Assembly (NCBI GenBank): GCA_001664505.1
Contig: CP011806.1
Location: forward strand, 1,641,528 to 1,705,527
DNA from: Acidobacteria bacterium Mor1
GTDB lineage: Bacteria > Acidobacteriota > Polarisedimenticolia > Polarisedimenticolales > Polarisedimenticolaceae
Direction of reading: 5' to 3'
DNA length: 64,000 nucleotides
Shown here one piece after another: positions 51,517 to 60,363 of this stretch (positions are counted from its first letter, which is position 1; each line of letters starts with the position of its first letter). The notes below the pieces were generated by a model, which was not told where the DNA came from, ran no database searches, and saw nothing but the letters and a program-made list of their open reading frames with translations. The position numbers and the translations under genes were made by a program.

Positions 51517-51969
51517 CTACTCGCAGGGCTGTGCCGGGCCGTACCAGACCGTCGCGACCCTCCCGTCGACGATCTCGTAGCTGGCCACGCTGCACTGGCT
51601 CCTGCGCTCTCCGTCGCGCTCCCAGCTCGCCTCCTCGATGGCGAACACCGTCCGCTCTCCGGCGCTCATGAAGCGCAACGTCGAACGGGCCGACGGGATC
51701 GCCTTGAAGTAACCGGTCATTCCCTTGCGCATCTCGTCATGACCGACGGTCTCGAAGGAGGTCCCGGCGGCGACGTTGTCGACCTGGACCCAACGGACGT
51801 CGGGCGCCAGGAAGGTCAGCATGGCGTCGACATCGTGCCGGTTGAACGCCTCGAGCAACCCCTGGACCACCCTCTCGGGACCAGACTCTCCCGCAGCCGG
51901 GGCGGTCTCCCCTGCCGGGACCGAAACCGCTGCGAGCAGGCACACCAGACTCGTCCAGACCCACCTCAT
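51517..51969 (-). CDS. Secreted SnoaL/NTF2-like protein
   Basis: The protein has 150 residues. GGAGGAG precedes the ATG, and a signal peptide ends AVSVPAGE. The rest is an NTF2-like fold: VVQGLLEAFNRHDVDAMLTFLAPDV split over the first helices, then 'VGHDEMRKGMTGYFKAIPSA' and strands ending RVATVWYG. Members range from isomerases to scaffolds, so no reaction is assigned. A Cys pair (Cys near 'RRSQCSVAS' and the C-terminal 'QPCE') could form a disulphide. It is divergent from the PD40 gene across 177 bp. Confidence 0.82.
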   Translation of the reverse strand: MRWVWTSLVCLLAAVSVPAGETAPAAGESGPERVVQGLLEAFNRHDVDAMLTFLAPDVRWVQVDNVAAGTSFETVGHDEMRKGMTGYFKAIPSARSTLRFMSAGERTVFAIEEASWERDGERRSQCSVASYEIVDGRVATVWYGPAQPCE

Positions 51970-52146
51970 CTGCACTCCTCCCGTCGGATCGGCGTCCCTC
52001 GCCGGAGTTGGACCGTGAGTATAGGCTGAGGAGTGTGCAAATCCCGGCAGAACAGGCTTGATGGCCGTATGCTCTAGGCGGCTCCATGCGGGCCGCCGGC
52101 CGGGCCGGAAACACTTGAAATCGAACCATCCGGGGGGACTCACTCG

Positions 52147-54753
52147 ATGCGACGCTACCTCGTAGCCCTTGCTGCCGCTCTGCTTCTGACCGGCACCGCC
52201 ACGGCCCAGACCGTGCGCCAGATCACCGACTTCAAGAACGACCTGGCGGGCCCTCCGGTGCTCGACGACGCCGGCGCCTTCGTCTACTGCGGCGCATCTC
52301 CGGACCTGCTCGGCCAGAACGGCGACCACGCCTACCAGATCTTCCGCTTCAACGCGGCGGACGGCAGCGCCGAGCAGCTGACCGACGTCGAAGGGGGCGT
52401 TTCTCCGGTGGTCAGCGTCAGCGACGACGGCGTGTGGCTGGCGTTCGCCTCCCCCGCCGACCTGACCGGCGGCAACCCGGACCGCAGCATCGAGGCCTTT
52501 GCCCGCCGGGCCGACGGCAGCGAAACCGTACAGCTGACCGCGAACGACGCCGTCAACGCCGGCAACGTGAGCCAGGTGGTCCTCTCCGGCGATGCCGGCA
52601 AAGTGCTGATGCTCGGCCGTATCGATCCCCTGGGCACCAACGCCGGCCTCGAACCCCAGCTGTTTCTCGTCGACCGGGACGGTTCGAACCTTGTGCAGCT
52701 CACCACGATCACCACCGGCTCCTTCGGCGCCATCAGCATCAGCGATGACGGCACCCGGATCGTCTTCGGCCACAACGCCGACCTGACCGGCGGAAACGCG
52801 GACCTGGGGAGTGAGGTCTTCGCCATCGACCCAGACGGTACCAACCTGCGGCAGCTGACCAACGTGCCGGTGGACTTCGGCGCGACCGCTCCGGTGCTCT
52901 CGGGGAACGGCGTGCGCATCGCCTTCCAGACCTCGGCAAACCTGACCGGCGGCAACGGGAACAACCAGACCGAGATCCACGTCGTGGACTGGGACGGCAC
53001 CAACCTGCGCCAGGTGACCAACACCGTTGCGGTGTTCGGATTCGCCGGCGACCCGTCGTCCCAGCTGCCCTCGATCACCGACGACGGCAACAAGGTCTTC
53101 TACTTCTCCAACTACAACTCGATCTTCATCAACCTCGACGGTAACTTCGAGATCTTCAGCGAGAACGTCGACGGTTCCGGCCTCGATCAGGTCACCTCCA
53201 ACTTCCTCTCGGCGGGAAGCCTGCTCCCCATCGTTTCCGGTAACGGCAACAGGGTGACCTACTACTCGGTGGGGGACAGCATCACCCTGGACGTGGCCAC
53301 CGGCACCGGCGGCTCCGACCAGAGCCTGTTCCCCTTCGTGCTGCAGCTGACCGGCGACCCCGCCCTGGCTCCCGACGGCAGCCGGGCGCTGTTCACCCAG
53401 ACCCCCGACCCGCTGTTCGGCAGTTCTGCGCTGTGGAAGGTCGAGGCGGACGGCAGCGGCGTCAGCCTGGTCACCGCCACAGACCTGGGCTCGGTCTCCT
53501 CGCCGGAGTTCGCCGGCGACGCGGAAACGATCGTTTTCTCGGCCAACGGCGATCCGTTGGGGCTGAATCCGGACACGGTCAGTCAGATCTTCCGCATCCA
53601 GCAAGACGGCACCGGCCTGCAGCAGCTGACCAGCGGCGGCGCCGACAGCTCCTCGAGCAACCCGGCGATCTCCGATGACGCTTCGCGGATCGTGTTCGAC
53701 TCCAACGCCGACCTGACCGGCGGCAACGCGGACCTCTCCCGGGAGGTCTTCGCCATGGACGCCGACGGCATGAACCTGGTGCAGCTCACCGCCGGCATTG
53801 TCGATACCAGCAGCCGCCGGCCGCGGATCGACGCCACGGGCACCTGGGTCGTGTTCGAATCCAACGCCGACCTCGACGGCGGCAACCCCGACGGCAGCTT
53901 CGAGGTCTGGCGGGTACAAAGCAACGGCACCGGCCTCGAGCGGTTGACCAGCGACCCGGCGGCGGGCTCCGGCGGACCGGATATTTCCGACGACGCCACG
54001 GTGATCAGCTACCAGAGTTCCGCCGACCCGACCGGCGGCAACGCCGACGGCAACAGCGAGATCTTCGCCTACCGTCCGGCCACCCTGAGCACCCTGCAGC
54101 TCACCAGCACCAGCGAGGGGAACAGCGGCGGCGCCCGGCTCAGCGGCAACGGCGCCTGGGTCTGGTTCTCCTCGGATGCCCCGATCGCCGAATCGGACGC
54201 AGACACTCCCACCGACCTGTACCGGGTCCCTGCGGCCGGAGGCACCATCGAACGGGTCGGCGCGCTGCGGGCCGGCGTCCTGGGCGGGGTGCTGCCCATC
54301 GACCTGGGCGGCGGCACGGCGGTCTCCGCCGACGCGGCGGGCGAACGTGCGCTCTTCAGCGGCATCGGGGACTTCACCCAGGCAAACCGGGACCTGCTGG
54401 CGGAACTGTGGCTGATCGACCGGGCCGACACGCCGGTGTTCACCGTGGGCAAAGCGGACCCGACGGTCCTATCCTGGACCCACGGTTCAGGACCGATCCG
54501 CTACGACGTGATCCGCGGAGACGTGGCCAACCTGGCCGCCGGCGGCGACCTGGGCGCGGTGACCTGCCTCGAGGAGGACTCCCCCGAGGCCTCCACCGAG
54601 GGCTTCGGCGACACCCTGCAGCCGACGCCGGGACAGGTGTTGTTCTTCCTCTACCGCGGCAGCGAGGGGTTGAACGCGGGACCGGGTTCCTACGGCCAGG
54701 CCAGCGACGGCTCGACGCGCACTCCGGCGTCCGGCGGCTGCGTCGACAACTAG
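52147..54753 (+). CDS. Secreted PD40/TolB-like beta-propeller protein with C-terminal module
   Basis: The protein has 868 residues. GGGGGGA precedes the ATG, and the signal peptide ends GTATAQT. Residues of about 25-760 contain at least nine PD40-like units, each with 'SDDGTRIVFGHNADLTGGN' type strands and a following S/E-V/I-F. Six units carry the loop A-x-x-x-G-G-N, for example ADLTGGNADL and ADLDGGNPDG. A domain with two propellers is likely. Residues 765-868 are a different module (VLSW, YDVIRG, Cys, YRGSEG, GSYGQASDG, final Cys) shared with two other proteins here. It should be cell-surface or periplasmic; its ligand is unknown. Confidence 0.85.
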   Translation: MRRYLVALAAALLLTGTATAQTVRQITDFKNDLAGPPVLDDAGAFVYCGASPDLLGQNGDHAYQIFRFNAADGSAEQLTDVEGGVSPVVSVSDDGVWLAFASPADLTGGNPDRSIEAFARRADGSETVQLTANDAVNAGNVSQVVLSGDAGKVLMLGRIDPLGTNAGLEPQLFLVDRDGSNLVQLTTITTGSFGAISISDDGTRIVFGHNADLTGGNADLGSEVFAIDPDGTNLRQLTNVPVDFGATAPVLSGNGVRIAFQTSANLTGGNGNNQTEIHVVDWDGTNLRQVTNTVAVFGFAGDPSSQLPSITDDGNKVFYFSNYNSIFINLDGNFEIFSENVDGSGLDQVTSNFLSAGSLLPIVSGNGNRVTYYSVGDSITLDVATGTGGSDQSLFPFVLQLTGDPALAPDGSRALFTQTPDPLFGSSALWKVEADGSGVSLVTATDLGSVSSPEFAGDAETIVFSANGDPLGLNPDTVSQIFRIQQDGTGLQQLTSGGADSSSSNPAISDDASRIVFDSNADLTGGNADLSREVFAMDADGMNLVQLTAGIVDTSSRRPRIDATGTWVVFESNADLDGGNPDGSFEVWRVQSNGTGLERLTSDPAAGSGGPDISDDATVISYQSSADPTGGNADGNSEIFAYRPATLSTLQLTSTSEGNSGGARLSGNGAWVWFSSDAPIAESDADTPTDLYRVPAAGGTIERVGALRAGVLGGVLPIDLGGGTAVSADAAGERALFSGIGDFTQANRDLLAELWLIDRADTPVFTVGKADPTVLSWTHGSGPIRYDVIRGDVANLAAGGDLGAVTCLEEDSPEASTEGFGDTLQPTPGQVLFFLYRGSEGLNAGPGSYGQASDGSTRTPASGGCVDN

Positions 54754-54874
54754 ACGTCGAGGCGAAGCAAACTGTCAGCCTGGCGGGCGGTCCGGCTGTG
54801 CTAGGGTTCGGCCCTGGCGGCCGTCATACCCGCTTTCACGGAACGGTGACCGGCCGACGACCAGGGGGAATCCC

Positions 54875-55924
54875 GTGCTTCGCTCGATCAAGATCGCACT
54901 GCTCGTTCTGTGCCTGCTCTCGCTGCTCGCCTGCAGGTTCGAGCTGAGGTCCGACAAGATTCGTATCGGCGATGAGATCGATCCCGGCGAGCGCGAGAGG
55001 ATCGAACAGCTGACCCGGACACTCCTCGACACACTCCGCAACGGAACGACCGAGGAAGTGGTGGCCCTCTTTCATCCGGCTGTCCGTGAGAAGCCCGGCT
55101 TCCACCAGAACACCCGACGGTTCCACCTGGTGGTCCAGGACTACATGTCCAAGGGCAAGCTCGGGCAGGGTTTCGAGGATTTGCAGACGTATCAATTCAA
55201 CCGCATAGGCGGCGGAATGCTTCCGATGGTCGCACGGCCGAAAGAACCTCTCCCCCACACGATGACCACGGATCCCGGCCCCTACTCCGGGGCGGGGCAT
55301 CTGGTCACGATCCCATCGGATGTGTCGGCGGCGGAGCACGCCCTTGTCGTGCTCTCGATTCTGGATGATGATCGCTATCACGTCATGATCGGCCATCTCG
55401 GACTCCACTCGCTCGGGGGCAAGAACGGCCCGGAGTGGTACGCCGCCGCGCTTCGCGGCGAAGACACCGACCCCATCGCGGCGACCTGGTGGCGCTGCTT
55501 CGCGGCAGCCCAGACCTTCCAGCCGATCCCGCAGATGCGCTACGACGCGATCCTCGACTTCGAGAAGTTCTACATCGAGAAAAAGCAAGAACTGGAAAGC
55601 CGCTGGACCTTCCCGATCGAGGTCGACGAACTACCGAACAACATCTCGGTAGTCGGGTTCGAAATGCTTCAGGGAGACGATGGCCTGGTCCCCGCCGTCA
55701 GCTACGCTTCGGACCTGCTCCTGACCGACGACGCGGCCCTGGAAGCCCAGGCCGCGGAACTCCTGGTGTGGGCCGAAAACGAGTTCGGCGGCTTCTGCTC
55801 CGCAGACACCGAGGCGATCATGTTCCTCGCCTTCGAGGAGATGCCGTTGGATCAGTCCCGCGGTTACGACCGCCACGGTACCCGGGTGGATTGCCCGAAC
55901 TACGTGCCCCGCGATCAGCGCTGA
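54875..55924 (+). CDS. Lipoprotein of unknown function
   Basis: The protein has 349 residues from a GTG start with AGGGGGAA upstream. A type II signal with LLAC lipobox gives a lipoprotein after Cys20. The body has no motif I can name: an N-terminal helix with 'EQLTRTLLDTLRNGTTEEVV', a central segment with 'HTMTTDPGPYSGAGHL', and a C-terminal part containing 'WTFPIEVDELPNNISVVGFEML'. Codon use and length are normal for a real gene. It lies 121 bp downstream of the PD40 gene and 29 bp from the convergent histidine kinase gene. Confidence 0.7.
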   Translation: MLRSIKIALLVLCLLSLLACRFELRSDKIRIGDEIDPGERERIEQLTRTLLDTLRNGTTEEVVALFHPAVREKPGFHQNTRRFHLVVQDYMSKGKLGQGFEDLQTYQFNRIGGGMLPMVARPKEPLPHTMTTDPGPYSGAGHLVTIPSDVSAAEHALVVLSILDDDRYHVMIGHLGLHSLGGKNGPEWYAAALRGEDTDPIAATWWRCFAAAQTFQPIPQMRYDAILDFEKFYIEKKQELESRWTFPIEVDELPNNISVVGFEMLQGDDGLVPAVSYASDLLLTDDAALEAQAAELLVWAENEFGGFCSADTEAIMFLAFEEMPLDQSRGYDRHGTRVDCPNYVPRDQR

Positions 55925-55953
55925 CAGGGGCTAGCGGAGCACCCCGCGGGCCC

Positions 55954-58092
55954 TCAGGACGTTGCCGGTTGGGCAGCGCTCAGCTGCGCCAGCGCGCGGC
56001 CCAGTTCGTCCATGGTGAACGGTTTGGACATGTAGGCCACGCGAGCATCGCCGAAGGACGTTTCACGGATGATCTGCTCGGTGTAGCCCGAGACGAACAG
56101 GGCACTCAGGCCGGGTTGGATCAGCCGGGCAGCGCGGAACAGGTCCGGGCCTCGCATGTCGGGCATCACCACATCGCTGAGCAGGATATCGACCGGCTTC
56201 CCGGCCAGGACGTCGATGGCGTGCTCGGCGCTCCGCGCCACCACCGTCTCGTAGCCGAGCACGGCCAGCATCCGGCCGACCACGTCCCGCACCCCCGCTT
56301 CGTCCTCGACCAGCAGGATGCGGGTGTTGGCCGGCGCCTTGAGCGACATCGGAACGTTGGCCTTCTTCTCCGCGGCATCGGCGCCCGGCTTGACCGACGG
56401 CAGGGTGATCTCGAAGCAGCTCCCCACCCCGGGCTTGCTGCGGCAGGTCAGCGTGCCGCCGTGCTGGGTCACGATCCCCTGGCAAATCGACAAACCGAGA
56501 CCGCTGCCGAAGTCCCCTTTGGTCGTGAAGAAGGGATCGAAGATCTTCTGCTGTAGCTCTTCGTCCATGCCGCCGCCGTTGTCCTCGACCTGGATCCGCA
56601 CGGCGCCGCTCTCGTCGAGGCCGAAGCTGAGGTGGACATCGCCCCCCTCGGGCATGGCGTCCACGGCGTTGATGATCAGGTTGAGCAGCATCTGCTCCAT
56701 CAGCCCCGGGTCTCCCTCGACCCAGATCGGCTCTTCCGCCAGGGAGATGGTCAACTTCGTATCTTCCCGAATGATCGAGGTGGTCAGGTGCTCGACGCTC
56801 TCGGCGAGGTCCGACACGCTGATGTGCTCGAGGGCCAGCCGCTGCTTGCCGCCGAAGGTCATCAGGTTGCGGGTCAGCTTGCGCGCGCGGTCGGCGGCGT
56901 CTGCGATCAACCGATGCAGGCTGGCTTCCTTCCCCTGGCCCCGCGACGTGATCTGCAGCGTCTCCACTGCCCCGCCGATAACGGTCAACAGGTTGTTGAA
57001 GTCGTGGGCCAGCCCGCCGGCGAGACGCCCTAGAGACTCCATCTTCTGGGACTGCACCAACGCCCGCTCGGCCTCGGCTTTCTGCTCGCTGAGCAGCGCG
57101 ATGGTCGCCAGATCGGACAGGGTGCCGACGAAGTTCGCCTCCTCGGCCCGCCAATCCCGGGTGTTGCCGGTGTGCTCGATACAGATCACGCCGGCAGGTT
57201 TGCCGTTGACCAGGATCGGCGCGTCGAGCAACGAGTGCACGTCGTTGGCCCGTAGATACTCGGCCAACTCCGATGTCCGCTCGTCGGTCAGCGCGGCATT
57301 GACCATGACGGTGCGCTCGTTCTCCAGCGCACGGAAGTACGCGGGAGCCGTGTCGCGCGCCAGGCTGGCCCCGCTGCTGTGCTCGTTGGAGCGCAGGTCG
57401 TAGTGGTCGACGCAGTCGATCCGCGTGCCGGCCGCATCGAAGAGCCAGATATTCGCCCGGGCCGCCCGCAAGGTCTTGGCCGCCCGCTCGGTCAGGTTCG
57501 TGAACACCCGCTGCAGGTTGCCGGGAACACTGAGCTGCATGTGGGCCAGATCCGCGATGACCTCGGCGTAGTCCTGGTCGGCGCTCCCCTCCCGGGCGAT
57601 CAACGCCGCGACGTGAGGGGCGCTCAGAATGGCGATCGAGGCCATCATCTGGCGCTGGGTCAGCGAGATTCCGTCGACCTCGGAGTGCTCCGAGTCCAGC
57701 ACGCCGATCACCTCGCCACGATGCACGATCGGCGTCGCGAACTCCGAGCGGCCGGGATAGTCGTCGGCGACGTAGCGGCCGTCCTTGCGGACATCGGCGA
57801 CGTATTCCTCGACCCCGGTCTGGGCCACCGACCCGACGATGCCCACCCCGATGGGCAACCCGATCCGGTTGAGAATCACCCCTTCCGGTCCGGTCTTGGG
57901 GCCGATCGCCGCGGTCTGGGTCAAGACGTTCCCCAGCCGCACGTACACCACGCAGTCTTCAAGCTCGGCCAGCTCCTCGACCGCCGCCGCGATGGCCCAG
58001 CAGACATCGTCGAGGCTGGTGTAGGCGTTCAGCTCGGAGTTGATGACCTGCAGCCGGTCCAGCTGGGTCGCATTGAGCGGGGTATTGGACAT
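55954..58092 (-). CDS. Soluble hybrid histidine kinase: GAF-GAF-HisKA-HATPase-REC
   Basis: The protein has 712 residues and no transmembrane helix. Two GAF domains span about 20-165 and 190-340. The phospho-acceptor is His363 in GLAHDFNNLL. The ATPase has an N box at Asn475, EDNGGGMD at about 503-510, FFTTK and GSGLGLSIC. The C-terminal receiver has acidic pocket Glu596/Asp597, phospho-acceptor Asp640 in LLSDVVMPD, a Ser in FVSGYTE and Lys690 in MSKPF. Such HisKA/REC kinases of the GLAHDFNN type often pass phosphate to a separate response regulator. No partner gene lies next to it. Confidence 0.93.
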   Translation of the reverse strand: MSNTPLNATQLDRLQVINSELNAYTSLDDVCWAIAAAVEELAELEDCVVYVRLGNVLTQTAAIGPKTGPEGVILNRIGLPIGVGIVGSVAQTGVEEYVADVRKDGRYVADDYPGRSEFATPIVHRGEVIGVLDSEHSEVDGISLTQRQMMASIAILSAPHVAALIAREGSADQDYAEVIADLAHMQLSVPGNLQRVFTNLTERAAKTLRAARANIWLFDAAGTRIDCVDHYDLRSNEHSSGASLARDTAPAYFRALENERTVMVNAALTDERTSELAEYLRANDVHSLLDAPILVNGKPAGVICIEHTGNTRDWRAEEANFVGTLSDLATIALLSEQKAEAERALVQSQKMESLGRLAGGLAHDFNNLLTVIGGAVETLQITSRGQGKEASLHRLIADAADRARKLTRNLMTFGGKQRLALEHISVSDLAESVEHLTTSIIREDTKLTISLAEEPIWVEGDPGLMEQMLLNLIINAVDAMPEGGDVHLSFGLDESGAVRIQVEDNGGGMDEELQQKIFDPFFTTKGDFGSGLGLSICQGIVTQHGGTLTCRSKPGVGSCFEITLPSVKPGADAAEKKANVPMSLKAPANTRILLVEDEAGVRDVVGRMLAVLGYETVVARSAEHAIDVLAGKPVDILLSDVVMPDMRGPDLFRAARLIQPGLSALFVSGYTEQIIRETSFGDARVAYMSKPFTMDELGRALAQLSAAQPATS

Positions 58093-58202
58093 TGGGACTT
58101 AAATCGTACCAGCGAGGCAGTGACTGTAGAAAAAGTTCCAGCTTTCCCGATCTCGACGGACAAATCCGAACAAGTTCGATGGATGGTCCGGTTTCAGAGC
58201 CC
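58093..58202. other. 110-bp gap between the methyltransferase and kinase genes
   Basis: Both neighbours lie on the minus strand, so this holds the kinase promoter and the end of the stop region of the methyltransferase gene's upstream neighbour. I find only a weak TACGAT -10-like hexamer about 20 bp before the kinase ATG and no -35. A T/A-rich stretch (GTAGAAAAAGTTC on the plus strand) is the only base-composition change. Confidence 0.3.
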
Positions 58203-59114
58203 TCAGGGCCTGTAGGGTCCGAGGCGAGGTATCCAGCAGCGGACCTGGCGGCAATAGCGGCGGTACGGCTCACCGAAACGACGCTCCAGATCCTGCTCTT
58301 CCAGCGGGCGGAAGATCAGCTGCCAGATCAGGGAGCCCATCAGGGCGTAGAGCGCGACCAGCGACGAGCCCCACAGGAGCGCCACCATCAAACCCTGACC
58401 GATGCCCGAGACCGCCATCGGATTGCGGACGTAGGCGTACGGCCCCTCGATCACCAGGTCGGTGGCGTGATCCATCGGTAGCGGCGTGCCCCGGCCCAGC
58501 CGGGACATGATCCAGGCACCCCAGACTCCCAGGCAACTGATCGCGACGAACAGCGAAGCCGAGAGCGGGAGCTGTCCGGGGAAGGACAGACGCGGGATGC
58601 CGAGCCGGTCCTCGATCCAGACGATGACCCAGGGAATGACTCCGAGGATCAGCGTCCAGACCACGACGATCTGCACCAGGGTCTTGCTCCAGATGTAACC
58701 GGTCGACCCGGCCGCACTGGGACGGAACATCTCGGCGCCGAAACGAGAGACCCCGATGGCGAAGACCCCGCTCCAGATCGTGGCCGGCGCCATCAGCACC
58801 ACAGAAAGCCAGGCCTCATCGGTCCGGAGGGCGAAGGCCAGACAGTAGAAGGTCGGATAGGTGACGAGCCCGGTGGCAAACCAGGCCGCCAGCGCCCTGT
58901 CCCGGTGGCCGACCCGGCAGAGAAACGCAGCGAGCAGCGAGCCCACGGCAAGGAACAGCACGTCGGGCATCCAGAACGACAGCAGCACCGCCGGGTCCTC
59001 TCCCATGCGGAACCATTCGCGGCTCTCGGGCCACGCGATCAGCAGGCCCCACCAGGCCAGCACACCGCAGCCCTGGACGGCGTAGTAGGTCGCGGCGAAA
59101 CGCTGAACCGTCAC
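58203..59114 (-). CDS. Integral membrane methyltransferase of the ICMT/PEMT-like fold
   Basis: The protein has 303 residues from a GTG start with GAGGT upstream, and seven to eight helices. The C-terminal third carries the family landmarks: 'VIEGPYAYVRNPMAVSGIGQ', a hydrophobic helix, and 'RRFGEPYRRYCRQVRCWIP'. In this family these form the SAM-binding cap and the substrate path of isoprenylcysteine or phospholipid N-methyltransferases. The N-terminal helices are extra compared with minimal members. Acceptor is unknown. It sits in divergent orientation to the phn operon. Confidence 0.82.
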   Translation of the reverse strand: MTVQRFAATYYAVQGCGVLAWWGLLIAWPESREWFRMGEDPAVLLSFWMPDVLFLAVGSLLAAFLCRVGHRDRALAAWFATGLVTYPTFYCLAFALRTDEAWLSVVLMAPATIWSGVFAIGVSRFGAEMFRPSAAGSTGYIWSKTLVQIVVVWTLILGVIPWVIVWIEDRLGIPRLSFPGQLPLSASLFVAISCLGVWGAWIMSRLGRGTPLPMDHATDLVIEGPYAYVRNPMAVSGIGQGLMVALLWGSSLVALYALMGSLIWQLIFRPLEEQDLERRFGEPYRRYCRQVRCWIPRLGPYRP

Positions 59115-59204
59115 GGGGACCTCAGGGGCGAAGCCGACGCCGGGGGTGGCATCGGCCGGTTCGCGCCCAGTCTAGTCGTCTGCTCCCAATCCCGGAAAAG
59201 AAGT

Positions 59205-59235
59205 GCCGGAGGTCCTGGGGTAGAGGACCTCCGGC
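59205..59235 (-). terminator. Perfect 12-bp hairpin with minus-strand T tract
   Basis: GCCGGAGGTCCT and its perfect complement enclose a seven-base loop. On the minus strand the sequence CACTTCTTTTCC follows, as in an intrinsic terminator. No annotated gene on that strand ends here. The hairpin lies 90 bp upstream of the methyltransferase start and just after a 15-codon open frame (59257-59304, minus). It could end a small transcript or attenuate the methyltransferase gene. Confidence 0.6.
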
Positions 59236-59256
59236 GCGCAGAAAGGAGGGGTCGAA

Positions 59257-59304
59257 TCAAGTGCGAGCACGGTAGGAGACCTCGTTAAACCGGCGGTTAT
59301 CCAT
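59257..59304 (-). CDS. Possible 15-codon leader peptide before the hairpin
   Basis: The frame reads MDNRRFNEVSYRART and stops 21 bases before the left arm of the minus-strand hairpin. A TTGACC hexamer lies just upstream, but no Shine-Dalgarno sequence precedes the ATG, so translation is doubtful. It is reported only because of its position between a promoter-like hexamer and a terminator-like hairpin. Confidence 0.2.
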   Translation of the reverse strand: MDNRRFNEVSYRART

Positions 59305-59332
59305 GGGTAAAGACGGGGTCAAGTTCGTGGCG

Positions 59333-59360
59333 TTGCCTCTGGCGGCCCGGCGTGTACACT
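59333..59360 (+). promoter_or_regulatory. Candidate promoter for the phn operon
   Basis: TTGCCT and TACACT are separated by 16 bases. The -10 ends seven bases before the phnD ATG, which has no Shine-Dalgarno sequence, so the message would be nearly leaderless. I see no Pho-box repeat (CTGTCAT type) in the 253-bp region. Confidence 0.4.
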
Positions 59361-59367
59361 CCCGCCC

Positions 59368-60363
59368 ATGGTCAGAAGAAACCCTATTCCGGGAGTACTG
59401 CTGCTGCTGCTGGTCGCCGCCCTCACCGGCTGCGGTGGAGAAAGAAGCGACACGCCGGTCGTGGACTGCGACCGCGGCACCCTGGATACCCGCTACTGCG
59501 ACGCAGACGGCGATCTGCTGGCCGACCCGCCGGCGGAACCTGCCGACCTGCTGGACCCGAGAATCCTCAACTTCTCCTACACACCGGTTGAAGACCCGGC
59601 CCAGTACAAGGAAACCTGGCAGGAGTTCCTCGACCACCTGTCGGAGGTGACCGGGAAGCGGGTGGTCTATTTCCAGGTGCAGTCCAACGCGGCCCAGATC
59701 GAGGCGATGCGCGCCGGACGGCTGCATGTGGCAGGGTTCAATACCGGCAGCGTTCCGTTCGCGGTCAACGTCGCCGGCTTCCAACCCTTCGCCATGATGG
59801 CCCACGACGACGGCAGCTACGGCTACCACATGGAGATCATCACCCGGGCGGACTCGGGTATCGCCGACGTGCCCGGACTGCGGGGGAAGACCCTGGCCTT
59901 CACCTCACCGACCTCCAACTCCGGATTCAAGGCGCCCTCGGCGCTGCTGAAGAGCGAGTTCGACCTGATCGCCGACCGGGACTTCGAATCGGCGTTCTCC
60001 GGCAAGCACGACAACTCGATACTCGGCGTGGCCAACGGGGACTACGACGCCGCCGCAATCGCCGACGAGATCCTGATCCGCATGATCGGTGCCGGCCTGG
60101 TGCAGCGGGAAGAACTGCGCACGCTGTTCCGTTCGGATCCGTTCCCCACCACCGCCTACGGACATGCCCATGGTCTCGATCCGGCCCTGGCCGAGAACAT
60201 CCGCGAAGCCTTCTTCACCTTCGATTGGGAGGGCTCGAAGATGGCCGCCGCTTTCGGCGACAACGCCGGCGACCAGTTCATCCCGATCACCTACCAGGAA
60301 CACTGGGAGGTGATTCGCACCATCGATCGGCAAAACGGTGTCGAGTACACCTCCGAGCGCTGA
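59368..60363 (+). CDS. phnD: Phosphate/phosphite/phosphonate ABC transporter binding lipoprotein
   Basis: The protein has 331 residues. A lipobox LTGC anchors it. A Cys-bracketed acidic segment ([19 protein letters not shown]) precedes the PhnD domain. The domain has '[15 protein letters not shown]', '[20 protein letters not shown]', the anion-site segment [13 protein letters not shown], and '[20 protein letters not shown]'. The protein captures an oxyanion such as phosphonate, phosphite or phosphate in the periplasm and delivers it to the permeases encoded downstream. It overlaps phnC by 26 bases. Confidence 0.9.
   Translation: MVRRNPIPGVLLLLLVAALTGCGGERSDTPVVDCDRGTLDTRYCDADGDLLADPPAEPADLLDPRILNFSYTPVEDPAQYKETWQEFLDHLSEVTGKRVVYFQVQSNAAQIEAMRAGRLHVAGFNTGSVPFAVNVAGFQPFAMMAHDDGSYGYHMEIITRADSGIADVPGLRGKTLAFTSPTSNSGFKAPSALLKSEFDLIADRDFESAFSGKHDNSILGVANGDYDAAAIADEILIRMIGAGLVQREELRTLFRSDPFPTTAYGHAHGLDPALAENIREAFFTFDWEGSKMAAAFGDNAGDQFIPITYQEHWEVIRTIDRQNGVEYTSER

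Noticed and set aside
51970-53919. Upstream extension of the NTF2-like frame on the minus strand
   Set aside because: The signal peptide and GGAGGAG site at 51969 set the start. The extension is antisense to the PD40 gene.
59303-59650. A plus-strand frame beginning 65 bp before phnD
   Set aside because: It overlaps phnD in another frame, has no ribosome site and no recognisable protein.
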